A DNA stretch of 64,000 nucleotides. It comes from Diphasiastrum complanatum. Its lineage: Eukaryota; Streptophyta; Lycopodiopsida; Lycopodiales; Lycopodiaceae. How positions within the stretch are numbered: position 1 is the stretch's first letter; each line of letters starts with the position of its first letter. Of the stretch, positions 48,134 through 60,474 are shown one piece after another. Location of the stretch: positions 54,765,426 to 54,829,425 of the forward strand of contig CM055103.1 of assembly GCA_029204225.1 (NCBI GenBank), written 5' to 3'. Under the pieces are notes generated by a model. That model did no database searches and was not told where the DNA came from. It worked only from the letters and a program-made list of their open reading frames with translations. Position numbers and translations under genes: made by a program.

Positions 48134-49431
48134 TTTTATTATATTCTAGAGCAAACATTATAACATAAAATTAATTGAAAGTCAACTAAGATTCAATATT
48201 ATAACAAGTACAAAATTCACAATCTAAAACACAGAGATAAAAAACAATTCTATGATACATCATGTCCCTTTTGTGTTATCTCACATTGAAACTACTAATT
48301 ATAAAAGTGTCATTCATTTAGTTAATATCAAAATTATAATGTGAATATAAGGTAAAACAACATGTGTGACGTCCTCCAATTCAATGGGCAATGATAAAAA
48401 AAATAGTAGCGCATGCATGATGACATGCAACGTGATAAAGACTATTTCTATAATTTGAGGGTAAAACAAATCTGAAAACTGTTTTAAATCTATTGTGTCT
48501 TAACCCTTACTAATCACAATAAAAACAAAATAATATCCTTGGGAAAGATATATTTTAACAATTTTGAAATAAAGAAACAAGTCAAAATGGCTTGCCAAAG
48601 CCTATTTAATTACCCAAAAGAAATGATTATACCGCTGTTTAGAATCTAAATCCTAAGTTAACAATCATTACGCTATTAGTTGACACTGTACATCGAACTG
48701 TTCATTTTCTTAAAAGAAAAACTATCATGCCTGAAACTAGGAGAAAACTATTTTAATTTGCACTAGTTTTAACTTGTGGCAAGATCGATTCAGAGCTCAG
48801 CATCATTGGAACAATAGGAGGTCACGTGCTTCAAATTAATGATGGGATGCGCGTCCTTAAAAACAAACTGCAATACTAAAATGATCGATGCAACAGGTGG
48901 TCAATGCCTTGTGAGAGTAAAGGAGAAGAGTTACTACCAATTAGTAGGATATAATTTCTAAAGATAAGATAGACAATACTTGATGACGCTCGAGAAATTG
49001 CACGAAGCACCGTCTATTCAGCAGGAATCGCAGCCAACGATGGGACTTGGATTGTCGTCGACGCCTTAGCTGGCGCTTGTAGGCTCCTCCAAATTGATAG
49101 AGAGGAATGAGTACTGAAAATCCAGTTTGTAGTAGTAATGAGCAGTTTTTTAGACTTCACTGTTCGGTAACGACATGGCTGTTACATTCAAGCACTAGGA
49201 GATCAAAGTTGAAGCGAGGCCCCCAGCTTCACAAACAGACACGGTTGCTGAAGAGGAAGGTGCTAGTCAGGTCTCCATGCAGCTTCCCTGGACATTGCGC
49301 AGATCCTTCTCTAGATCTTTTGCTCAAGCACAGGCTACTTATGCAGCATAAAGCTACTTTTGCTGCTTGCAGCCTCTCCAAATACGCCTTCCTTCCTTCG
49401 GGATCCAGATATTTGTGATCAGTCAATTTAC
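48134..49431 (-). repeat. Inverted duplication, copy 2 (1.30 kb)
   Basis: Reverse-orientation match of 25419-26789, including the ATG-less 65-codon frame (49426-49229, -) with only a few residue changes. Scattered indels show that both copies have diverged independently. The 21.3 kb between the copies includes the dehydratase gene. Confidence 0.85.
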
Positions 49432-49618
49432 AATATGTATCACGTAGCTCATCGCTATGGAATGATGAAGATGTCTAACGGCATAGATGCACGACAATTG
49501 TTGGCCCCTCTTAGAATTGTTGGGCTTTCTTTAGGACCTTTGAGAGTCAGTATTGAGAATATGGAATTTGTCACGTGACTTCCAATGCATAATATAATGT
49601 ATATGGCTTAATCTCACA

Positions 49619-50298
49619 TGTGACCACCATGAAACAGAATAGCATCCACATTATTAAATAGAATACGCATGTGTATTTTTGTGGGGCGGAAGGCCCTGCC
49701 CCGAGGGCCTTCCATGCTGGGAGGTCCTGTTGTAAAGCTACCGCACCAAGGTGCCCCGTAAGACTCTAAGCGGTGACATTCCCTAAAGGTCACAGAGCGA
49801 GTTAGGAAGTCAAGGACTGAGCCTCCGACCTGTCGTGAGTCAGCCAAGTAGTTACAAGTCATGAGCTAGCTCTGGAGCTCAAGTCATGGCCTAGTCAGGA
49901 GCCAAGTTGATTTTGTCGTCAAGACGGCTCTCGGGACCCATGTCCGGGAGCCAAACTGATTCTGCTAGGCTTAAGTCCTAAAAAGCGTGCTTTACTAGAA
50001 AGCACTATATTCCAGGACAGAGGAGGCGCGCCGGATCACACCAGAATTATAGGGGGAGTCCACGGCAGACATAAACTTGGGCAGCTCGACCAGCGCCAGG
50101 AATCCAGTCACCAGGTCTCAGCTCCCTCTACCAGCGCGAGCCAAGCACAATGCCCAACACGTGTTGGTGGCCCCGAGACCAATTAGTCTGTGTATGAATG
50201 TAACCTCTTCCAAATTTAATAAAGTTGATCCTTGGGGATGATTACCATTTCGGTTTCACCCCCGGGACTGGTCCAAGTGGAAGGAATCTTACTACAAC
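49619..50298 (+). mobile_element. Probable Gypsy LTR
   Basis: A GC-richer block starts TGTGACCACCATG and ends near TTACTACA, with AATAAA at about 50217. It is followed after a few bases by TTGGCGTCGCCGGTGCC, which resembles a plant Gypsy primer site. It precedes a Gypsy RT fragment by 160 bp. LTR ends are inferred; no second copy is present in the window. Confidence 0.45.
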
Positions 50299-50461
50299 TT
50301 TTTTGGCGTCGCCGGTGCCTAAGGGTCCACATCACCGACGTGTGGCTCGCACTACGCCATTTGGTCAGTTTGGCGACCACTATGCCTTGGGTTTCATGCG
50401 TGGCTTGTCTTGGTTACCTTTTGGGAATGAGTTCTAAGTTGGCTTTTATGTAAGTGCATGA

Positions 50462-50653
50462 TGGATGAATGTTAGACTTAAGTGTGTGGATTACCGCATG
50501 CTCAACAAGAGTACCATAAAGAACAAGTATCTAATGCCTAGAATTGATGACCTGTTCGACCAGCTCAAACATGCCAAATATTTTACCCGAATAAATCTCA
50601 GATCAAAATATCATCAAATTCAAATAGCTAAAAGTGATGTCATCAATTTTTAA
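50462..50653 (+). pseudogene. Gypsy (Ty3) reverse transcriptase fragment
   Basis: The frame encodes [20 protein letters not shown], then [11 protein letters not shown] and [16 protein letters not shown], the RT fingers and first palm motif of Ty3 elements. The usual DLRSGYHQIR reads [10 protein letters not shown], so the first catalytic Asp is lost. The frame ends in TAA before the FADD box. It is a short, dead remnant. Confidence 0.88.
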
Positions 50654-50734
50654 TGATGACATGGCATTTTCCAAGAAGGTGTATATTGGGGTCTTTTGAC
50701 TGATGTCGCACCATACCGTCTACACGATGTCTCT

Positions 50735-50845
50735 CTCTCTCTCTCTCTCGCGTCTAGCTCTCCCTCGCTGCTCTCTATCTCTCTCGCGCGTCTCTCTCTC
50801 TCTCTCTCTCGCTAACTCTCCCTCGCCGCTCTCTCTCTCTCTCCT
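50735..50845. repeat. Interrupted (CT)n microsatellite
   Basis: Two or three CT runs are split by CGCGTCTAGCTC-like inserts, itself a partial tandem repeat. Confidence 0.9.
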
Positions 50846-51810
50846 TACCTCTGTTCAGGTTGGGACACGGCCTACCTCTTGAGCAAGCGAACGAGCTAAC
50901 TAGCTTTGGCGATAGCGAGGGACGATGCCCATAGGCATGGATACAGATCAGACAGTGGTGACAATATCAGATGGTGTGAGCGCAGCAGGAGGAGGTTAAG
51001 ATATGAGGTCGATGATACGCCCTATCGGGCGAGAATAAGACCAATAGGTTGTTTAGTAGCAGAGAACAAAGCAGGCTCCATTATGGAGGCCAGATAGACA
51101 ACAACGAAGATGGGCGCCTTTCACATTTCACTTTGATCGAGAGAAAAATCATGCATCAAGAGATGTTATGACATCAGTTGTGATCACAAACACATAATCA
51201 CTAGATTTTCAAAGGAAAAGCAGACATTCTCACCATTCAGCCACATTTGTATGAATGGTTTGCCATTGGTAGTGCACAACAAGAGAGGGCAGAACGTCAC
51301 GGCTGCCACAATGATCATCCGTTATTCCTGACTCCGAAGCCACTATAGTACAGAATATAAAGTTTGCCAGTTGCAAACTGCCACTGCTAGACCTTAATTT
51401 GTCCCTTTGCCCTGATGCATTGGATATGTTGCAGAGTTCTAGCCGTATACTTTGCCATCTATGATCTGTTTGGACTGAATGCAAAAAATGTGAAACATAC
51501 TTCATTTATGTGATCAATCGTGAGCTCTAGAAGACGGTCAGCCTTAGATTGGAATCCTATATCAATAATAATAAAAATCTAAGCCCAGTACACATTTTTC
51601 TCACTCTTGATTTTATTTTATGTGGATCATCCGGGTGCTATCATGCTTCACGCGATCCATGAAGACACCATTATTACATAGATGGAGCTGTCAAGCCTTT
51701 ATTGTAGATTGGCACTATACATCAATAGTACCTTGGAAATAGAGAAGGTGGGGGCCTTGACTGTATTTGCAAATTGATTTCGTGAAGAGAAGCTTTTACA
51801 AGAAAAGCTT

Positions 51811-51845
<35 letters not shown>

Positions 51846-52143
51846 GATAGTTTTGTTTGTTAGTTTTTCATGGTTTATTGGTTGGTTAATGAATGATTGT
51901 TCATTGGTGGCTTTTGTAAAAGAAAGCTATGCAATTTTGAAGGAAAGGAGACAATCCAAACAAATGCATAAGGTATGTTATGCATTCTAAATTTTGAAGA
52001 AAAGCTTTTGAGAGAGAGAAAGAGGTGAGATAGTTTTGTTTGTCAGTTTTTCATTGTTTATTAGTTGGTTAATGAATGATTGTTCATTGTTGGCTTTTGT
52101 GTATAAAAAATATGAGAAATAAAAATTATGTAACAAAATTTTA
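50846..52143. other. No supported gene; tandem duplication near the end
   Basis: A minus-strand frame at 51505-51230 is not recognised. At 51812-51930 and about 52007-52115 two copies of a block containing TTAATGAATGATTGTTCATT follow GA-rich runs, a direct duplication with a period of about 190 bp. Confidence 0.4.
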
Positions 52144-53021
52144 CCCTTGGATGTACGCCTTGTGCCGCAAGATGATCAACCAAGGCACTATAGCCTTGGC
52201 GATATCCAATATTATACTCGGCATTTGTATACTTACGCCCATAATCTTCAACCTACATCAACACAAATTGATGACTAGAAAAAAGCAAAAAATTATGGGT
52301 AAACAATAAATTTATGAAATGCAATTAACTAAAAGAGAATTGCTTACAAATTGGGCATGCATATTAGCCTTGCCTCCCGATCCAAGGTGAGATTGGCCTA
52401 AAAGATGAAGTCTTAATTTTGTTGCCTCTCTTTGTTGCTTAAAGCGCTCGGGATTAGGATGCTTGGATTTGTAAACAGCTTTTCCCCAATCTTTTTTAGA
52501 TGCCCATTCCGGCCTCTTCTTGCCTTTACTACATAATCGTCTTAATGATTGGTGCTTATGACGAATAGGTGTACACATACTCGTCTTTGCCCATTTTTCG
52601 TTAAATCGATTTGGTTGTGGAAACTCACGGTACAATATATCAAGTATCTTGTCTTTGTCCCCTTGGTCTTGTTGCTCCCAAGGGTTAAACAAATCGTGAC
52701 CAAAGTATTTAAGAGTAAGGTTATGCAATCTATTGATGATGACCGTACCCCTAATGTCCATGATGATGGAACCGTCCTCATCAAGGTCATAAAAAATATT
52801 CATGGATTCTTTCGACGGCATCTCCGTCAAATGAATCCATGATCTTGTTGATCAGATTCTCCTTCGGAAAGACAAAGGGCTTTCATCCTTTGCCTTTCCT
52901 CAGGAGATAGCATAGTACAAAAATCTCGCACTCGCTCGGAATCTGATCCCGAGACTTGTCCTCTTTCGCCGGAAGAGGATCTTGGCCTCCTACTTGATGC
53001 TCCGCTACCACTAGTAGACAT
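52144..53021 (-). pseudogene. CACTA ORF2 / En-Spm transposase-like gene (CACTA 3)
   Basis: The start is ATG 53021 (MSTSGSGASSRRPRSSS). The frame changes at about 52830, then runs to 52348 before GTAAGC: FYDLDEDGSIIMDIRG, a His/Arg helical block, KKRPEWASKKDWGKAVY (PEW..DW box) and HLGSGGKANMHAQF. Exon 2 (52255-52144) has VEDYGRKYTNAEYNIGYRQ and joins in frame. It is a clear paralogue of the gene at 33621-32461, which shares the order of every box. It has fewer stops than that copy (one frame change). TIRs of this element are not identified. The TGCCACGCGTGGCA cluster at 53565 could be its subterminal region. Confidence 0.75.
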
Positions 53022-53084
53022 GACTATTGAGAGAAAGATATGAAGTTGTGAAAAGAACTTGGAAAAATATCAAATGTGAAAAAT

Positions 53085-53220
53085 GAAATTGTGTGTGTGT
53101 GTGTGTGATGTGTGAGAGAGTGAGAAAGAGAAGCAAACTTTTAAATGTGTGAAAAATGAAAAGGAGATATGAAAGAGTGTGTGAAAGAGAAAGAGAGATT
53201 GGAAATTGGAGAGTGAAAGA

Positions 53221-53255
<35 letters not shown>

Positions 53256-53281
53256 AAGAGATACTGGAGAGTGAAAGATGT

Positions 53282-53330
<49 letters not shown>

Positions 53331-53402
53331 TAGAGTAGAGTGGAGAGATTGAGAAAAGAGTGGAGAAGAGTGAAAAGAAATGAAAGATTGAGAGTGTGAG
53401 AG

Positions 53403-53438
<36 letters not shown>

Positions 53439-53440
53439 GA
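53085..53440. repeat. (GT)n and (GA)n microsatellite cluster
   Basis: GT runs at about 53088-53108, 53220-53236 and 53278-53305 and GA runs at about 53237-53256, 53305-53330 and 53407-53433 are embedded in GA-rich DNA. They sit just upstream of the CACTA 3 gene start. Frames across them are artefacts. Confidence 0.9.
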
Positions 53441-53564
53441 GAGATTGAAAGCTTGAGAGTGAGATGTGAGAGCTTGAGTGTGATAGTGAGCCTCAAGAAA
53501 TCTACAAAAAAGCGTGGAAAAATATTGAATGAGGGCATTTTTATACACTTTTCAGATTTTAAGT

Positions 53565-53630
53565 TTTACGTGGCACTGCCACGCATTTTTTTGCCACGCG
53601 TGGCACTGTCACGCAATTTTTTTTTTGCCT
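53565..53630. repeat. TGCCACGCGTGGCA palindromes, left cluster
   Basis: CGTGGCACTGCCACG, then GCCACGCGTGGC, then GGCACTGTCACGC lie within 65 bp. The same vocabulary recurs at 56138-56620. Confidence 0.8.
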
Positions 53631-54242
53631 AGAGATACGTGACCATGGCTTGGAAGGTGTCATATAGCGAGTGTTTGTCAAAAAGACAAATTATGAAACT
53701 AAAAAAGTGATTTGACTCTTATATTATAAATTTTTTTGAGGACAAAAGCATGTGAGTGATATGACATATGTTTAAGCATGAATTTTTAAGGACAAAAACA
53801 TGTAATTGATATGACATATTTTGTGTACAAGAGGACCATGTTTTCTTTGAAGATTTTGATGATTTTTTAAATGAGTATTAATTATATTTTGATTTGATAT
53901 AAGACAAGTAGATGATTTAATATGGTTGGTACAAAATGACCATGTGTTTAAGATAATTTTGTGATTTATAAAAACTGACAAATGTAAATATGTGGTTTGA
54001 TGCCGCATATGAGCTCTGGACATTATTTAGTTTATAAAGTATTAATTAATTTGTTATATATGTGTCCCTTAGAAACTCGTTCCGACCCTTTTGGGTCATA
54101 ACGTATTGGGTCGAAACATTTTTTTAAAAATAAAAAAACATGTGTTAAGTTAGGCGCAATCTTCCTTCTTCTTCTTTGTAATACACTGAGGGACACTAGA
54201 TATACTACTACTGTATTCGAAAATGCATATGTTGAGAATAAA

Positions 54243-54428
54243 ATGGAAGATCTAAATTTGGACAACACAAGTATATTTGATGAAGATGTACATATATCTT
54301 CGAGTTTCATAAATATTGAAAACCTGAGAATTGATTCTCATGATTCCGATGACTCGGATGATGAAGAGGACAACAATGATTCTTTGCATGAGGACAATAT
54401 TGAGAGAGGTTTTGATTTCAATCATTAG
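54243..54428 (+). other. Small acidic open frame
   Basis: An ATG-started frame of 61 codons is rich in Asp/Glu/Ser (SDDSDDEEDNNDS) and ends in TAG. The composition resembles the acidic linker of TNP2-type transposases (compare about 34440-34600), so it could be a remnant of a TNP2 gene of CACTA 3. Nothing else of TNP2 is seen nearby. Confidence 0.25.
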
Positions 54429-54612
54429 GGCCCTTTTTGAGCTCAAAAAGGGCCTCTTCCTTGCCTAAACATGTTTGCTAATTAGGATTAACTAACTCAT
54501 TAGTCATCCTATGTGGCAGTTCACCTTGGGTTTATCATGGGTTAACTTTTATTTTAGTAGGCTTCACTTAGGCCTAACATTATATAGCAAGGACACCTAA
54601 TTTTTCATGTAG

Positions 54613-55455
<843 letters not shown>

Positions 55456-56137
55456 CCATTGTGGTCAATATATATTGTTTTCAAATTAAAATTATTATAT
55501 TTTCTACGACGTTGCATTTCTAAAGTTTCATTTCAAACGCATCTCGCAATCACTTAGAATTAAAAAAAATTATTAATATTAATAGATGTGTGGACTAATT
55601 AAGAGATATATGTGTTGATTATTTATATATTATAATTAAAAAGCATCTTCTTTGAGATAATAATACACTTTGCCACAATATTGTTCAACTATTCATTGAT
55701 CTTTACAACACACACAAAGGTGTATAACATTGCAATTTTTTTATCATCAAATTAGCTTAACAAGCTACCACATGGCTTTCAATTGTAAGGTACTTAGCAT
55801 ATTCTCAAATGCATATTAACCTCATGCTTATATTTTTATCTATTAATATCATATTGAAATTAGTCAAATTTTGATGATAGAATTTTCTCAATATAGAAAC
55901 ACATCATAATGTCAATAAATACATAAGATAACATGTAATATTCAACTGATAATAACTTCAATTCATCAAAGCATAATAATTTGACACAATGATCATTTGT
56001 ATTATAGTTTACATTTTATTATAAGTATACACTTATCCAAAATCTAAAGAAAATCTTATTTGCTTTTAAATTAATCATAAAGTTGTTGTTATTATTCATA
56101 ATAGCTAAAAAAGAAAAAATTATAACAAACTAATTTT
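55456..56137. other. AT-rich stretch without gene
   Basis: Nothing beyond short AT-rich frames is seen. Confidence 0.5.
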
Positions 56138-56620
56138 GCCATGCATGGCACTGCCACGCGTGGCAAATTTTCAAAGCAAAATTTCTTTAAGTATTGTGTT
56201 TTGATATTGCTACGTGTGACATCTTTTGTCACGCGTGACAAATTTTTTGACAAATTTTGTCACACGTGACAATAAAAAAATCCATCGCTCTGGAATTCTC
56301 TGAAAATTTGCCACGTGTGGCAAATCCCAAAAGAATCATGTAAGATGACAATTGGTTAAATAACAATTGTACATGGCACTTTCACTTGTGGATGTGCCAT
56401 GCCGACATATTTTGGCGCTCATATTTTAAGTTTTGAGTTTAAAAAAATTTGCGTGGGGTCCGGCAAAAAAAATTTAATTTTGCGTGGCACTACTGGGCAG
56501 AATTAAAATTTCCTGTCAGACCTCACCTCAGGCCTGGAATTCACGGGTAGGATCCTCAAAAAAGTTTTGGCGTGGATGTGCCACGCGTGGCAATGCCACG
56601 CATAAGAAAAATGTCAAAAT
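56138..56620. repeat. TGCCACGCGTGGCA palindromes, right cluster
   Basis: Palindromes or near-palindromes of the GCCACGCGTGGC and GTCACGCGTGAC type lie at about 56138-56166, 56212-56273, 56308-56325, 56480-56492 and 56571-56602. The mixture of exact and diverged copies in both orientations is like a subterminal transposon array. Confidence 0.75.
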
Positions 56621-56744
56621 TTTGACTAGGTACCCATAATCAATATTGGAAAGTGACTAAAAGGAACATAAGTACAAATAAAATCTCTTTGAGAAATAAT
56701 AATTTTTTTTTAAAAAAATGGATATTGAAATTTTATTAGGAGGA

Positions 56745-58095
56745 CGCCATCCGCTGCAGCGGATGTTTTTCACATTTCTCGTGATTTTTTCGGGTTTTCT
56801 CGTTACTTTGGGAGTTTTCGGGATTTACGGTTTTTTGATTTTCGAGGATTCGGATTTTTGGGATTTTCGGGTTTTCAAGATTTTTCGAAAATATATTCGC
56901 GAAATTTTTGGGATTTTTGAGATTTTTATTTTTTGGCAAAAAAAATGTGGAGGAAGCCATCCGTCGTGGCGGATAGTTTGCCACATTTATCGGATTTTTT
57001 CGAGTTTTCTCGTGATTTTTGGGATATCTTAGGGATTTTTGGGGTTTAGGATTTTTTTACTTTCAAGTATTCGGATTTTCAGGATTTATTCGGGATTTTT
57101 GGGTTCTCGAAATTTTTTGAAATATATTTGGGATATATTCGAGATTTATTTGCGCTTTTTTTGGGATTTTCATTTTTTTTTTTTAAAAATGTGGAGGAAG
57201 CCATCCGTCACAACGGATGGTTTTCTACATTATCGAGTTTTTTTTTGTGATTTTTGAGATTTTTTTGGGGTTTAGGAATCTATTCGAAATTTATTTGAGA
57301 TTTTCGAGTTTTCGGGAATTTTTGAAATATATTCGCAATTTTTTCGAAATTTCTTCTTTTTTGAAAAAATAAATGCGGAGGAAGCCATCCGCGGCGGCGG
57401 ATGGATTTTCACATTTTCAGGATTTTTCGGATTTTCGGATTTTTTATTTTGGAATTTTTTTTTTCGATTTTACTTAGAAATAAAGTTTGATTTTTCATTA
57501 ATTTCAATCATCTACTGATGTTTACTCTTCAAAAAATCATAAAAAGTTTCAGTACTATATTTTTAAAAAAAAAAAAAAATTTAAAAAAACAAATTTTTTT
57601 TTGGAGAAAGCCAACTTTTTTGTTTTTTTAAAAAAAACCACATTCTGGATGACATTGGCCATCTTAAGAGATTCTCAAGTGATTTTCTCACTAGATCATT
57701 CTTTTCTCACTACATGAAGTTGTTATTTATTTAGGGGCCATATTTTATTCAAGCTTAGCTGCAAAATTAAAGTTACACCTCAAATTTAGTTCTTACTCCT
57801 CTCTCCCTTCCCAGCTTATTCCAACTATCAGACTTTATCTAAGAGACAACTATCTACATAGTCTGATTGAGAAATAATAATTTTTTTTGAAGAAAAAATT
57901 GGAATTTGAAATTTTTTTAGGAGTTGTCCATCCACCGCAACGGATGACCTCAATCCAAATTTGTTTTTCTACAAATTAATTTTTAATGTTTTTCTTATAA
58001 ATAAAGTTTGTTTGAGAAATAATAAATGTTTTGAAAAAAAAAACTTACATTGAATTTTTTTGAGGGGGGTCTATCTATCGCGGCGGATGGAACTT
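56745..58095. repeat. CCATCCG..CGGATGG palindrome array, left block
   Basis: Six copies of a roughly 36-bp palindromic unit (consensus GTGGAGGAAGCCATCC, GYCGYGGC, GGATGGNTTNCCAC) lie at about 56748, 56958, 57201, 57386, 57927 and 58071. The first has a perfect core, CATCCGCTGCAGCGGATG. Spacers of about 150-500 bp are low-complexity TTTTCGGGATTTTTGAG-like runs or a TTGAGAAATAATAATTTT unit. Open frames here reflect these spacers. Confidence 0.85.
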
Positions 58096-58283
58096 TCTCC
58101 AATTTCATTTTTTGTGAATTTTGTTTTTTAAGATTTTTTTTTAGAGATAATATTCGATTCATTATAAATTTCATTCATTCACTGATGTTTACTCTTTACA
58201 AAATTGTAAAAAGTTTCGGTTCTACATTTTTTTTTAAACAAACAAGATTTTTTTAAGAAGAAGCAAAGAACAATTATGGAGAA

Positions 58284-58292
58284 AGTCATTCG

Positions 58293-58368
<76 letters not shown>
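58284..58368. repeat. (CT)n microsatellite
   Basis: About 40 CT units, starting inside what reads like a broken palindrome unit (GTCATTCGCC). Confidence 0.95.
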
Positions 58369-58369
<1 letters not shown>

Positions 58370-58829
58370 GTTTATTCTAGCTATCAAAGTTTATCTAAGA
58401 AGAGACGGCAAATGGACCTCCATCCAAAATATTTCTTAATAAATTTTGTTCAAAACTTATGAATGTTAGAAACTAATTGAGATTAAAAATTTAATTGAAA
58501 CTTTTTTTTGAAAAGTTGTAAAAAGCTTTCAACATTTCTTTTGAAGATCCTTAAATCCCCTTCCTAAGTTGCCATTATTGGAGGGTCTGAAAGTCTTTGG
58601 GGGACTTAAATCCCCTTCCAAGCTGCCCTAATCTCATGGCTACTCCTTCCTGAACACATTTTCAAAAATACACATACATCAGGTAAACAAGAATAAAAAT
58701 GACCTCTAAAAATAATATGTAACTACTTGAACAAAAGCCTCTCAAATACAAGTTTGGATTAAAATAACATGGATTGAAATAGCTCAGCTTATATAGTATT
58801 CCTAAGTTGTGTACAACTCATCAATTATT

Positions 58830-59215
58830 GACTGCGTTTCTCAGTTCTATACAACTCATCAAGCCATGCTACATTTTTCATTTTTCTCTTGTTTGTGTAC
58901 AGCTCATCAATCCTTGTCTGCGATTCTCAGTTTGTGACAACTCATGAATCCATGTCTTCATTTCTTATTTCAATACAGTTCACAAAGCCAAGTTACGTTT
59001 TTCATTTTTCTCTTGTTTGTGTACAGCTCATCAATCCTTGCCTACGATTCTCAGTTTGTGACAACTTATGAATCCATGTCTTCATTTCTTATTTCAATAC
59101 AGTTCACAAAGCCATTTTACGTTTTTCATTTTTCTCTTGTTTGTGTACAACTCATCAATCCATGACTGCGATTCTCAATTTGTGTACATCTCATCAATCC
59201 ATGCCATAGGTTTCT
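58830..59215. repeat. 124-bp minisatellite, about three units
   Basis: The string GTTTGTGTACAGCTCATCAA begins at 58891, recurs at 59015 and, with one change, at 59139, an exact 124-bp period. Units keep the same order of strings (GATTCTCAGTTTGTGACAAC, ATACAGTTCACAAAGCCA). Open frames across it are repeat artefacts. Confidence 0.9.
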
Positions 59216-59639
59216 CATTTGTTTCATTGTTTAAGTCCTATTGTTATTCTGAATAAACTCCATAAATACTGCATGGTTGCTTAGCTCTCATTTTAAACTT
59301 TGTATTTTAGAAGTACAAGACTCAATTGTCTTAATTCTCTAAAGATCTCTCGATTTTTTAGCCTCCTTCTTTGTCTGATAGAAGAGAGGCTTATGGCATC
59401 GTCAACTGTTGCTACTGTGAGAAGATTCTTTTGTGCTCCTCAGCTCAAGTGACAATGGCGATCATGCCGTATCCTTCAACATGAAAGCTGATGATCTCTC
59501 AAGGAGCAATAGCAGCAGGTGATGGACTGACAGACTCCACCAGATAATAATAAACAAACAAGCAATTTAGTTCCGTCAAAGTTGCTTGATAGACAGTCCC
59601 CGCATATACTAAAAAAGCTTAATAGGCATCCCCGGATAT

Positions 59640-60425
59640 ATTCGAGATTTTTTCGAAATATATTCGCGATTTTTTCGAAATCTTCGTAGATTTTTGAGAT
59701 CTTCGTGGATTTTTGAAATCTTCGTGGATTTTTGAAATCTTCGCGGCTTTTCGAAATAATTTCGGAGATTTTATTAAAGTCTTTCGCGCGGCGGATGGCT
59801 TTATCTAGACTTTGAAGTTATTTTTGAAATTTTCGAAATCTTTTGGAAATTTGTTTGGGATCTTCACGGATTTTAAGTTCGTTTCGAGAATTTTCAGAAA
59901 GTCATCCGTCGCGGCGGATGGCTTCCTCCAGAATTTTTAAATTGTTTTCAAATTTTTTGAGATTTTTTTGGTCTTCGCGAAGTTTTTCAAAATCTTCACG
60001 AGTTTTCGGGATCTTCGCGGATTTTTGAGATCTTCGCGAATTTTCAAGATTTTTTTGAGGACTTTCGAGAAGCCATCCATTGCGGCGGATAACTTCGTCC
60101 AGAATTTTTGTTCCAAAATAAACAAAAAAAAAAGTATAGGAATGTTTCCGAATTTTTTGGATTTTCGGAATTTTTTTTCGAGATTTTATTTTTGCATTTT
60201 TTTTTGGATATTCGAGATTTTCGCGGATTTTTAAAATTTGCGGGGATTTTCGGGGATTTTTGAGAAGCCATCCGCCGCGACGAATGGCTTCTTCCACAAT
60301 TTTTGTTTCCAATTTTTTTTTTTAAAAAAATAAAAAAAAAGTAAAAACATTTTCGTCAACAAAATCTTTTTTTTAAAAATCAAAAAAAAAGTGTAGGAAG
60401 CCATCCGCTACGGCAGATGGCTTCT
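59640..60425. repeat. CCATCCG..CGGATGG palindrome array, right block
   Basis: Five further palindrome units lie at about 59783, 59901, 60071, 60267 and 60398, with spacers of 120-195 bp of TTCGCGGATTTTTGAGATC type. The last ends 50 bp before the ATG of the coding region at 60475. It matches the left block in unit and spacer vocabulary. Confidence 0.85.
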
Positions 60426-60474
60426 TCCACAATTTTTTTAATGAAAAAACAAAAGAAAATGTAGGAACCAACTC

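Noticed and set aside
53011-53548. Leu/Ser/His-Thr-rich frames of up to 175 codons
   Set aside because: They run through GA and GT microsatellites upstream of the CACTA 3 gene.
58889-59256. Overlapping frames with repeated peptides
   Set aside because: They are due to the 124-bp minisatellite.
56718-60312. Phe/Ile/Lys-rich frames in the palindrome array
   Set aside because: They follow the TTTTCGGGATTTTT-type spacers and change with each spacer.
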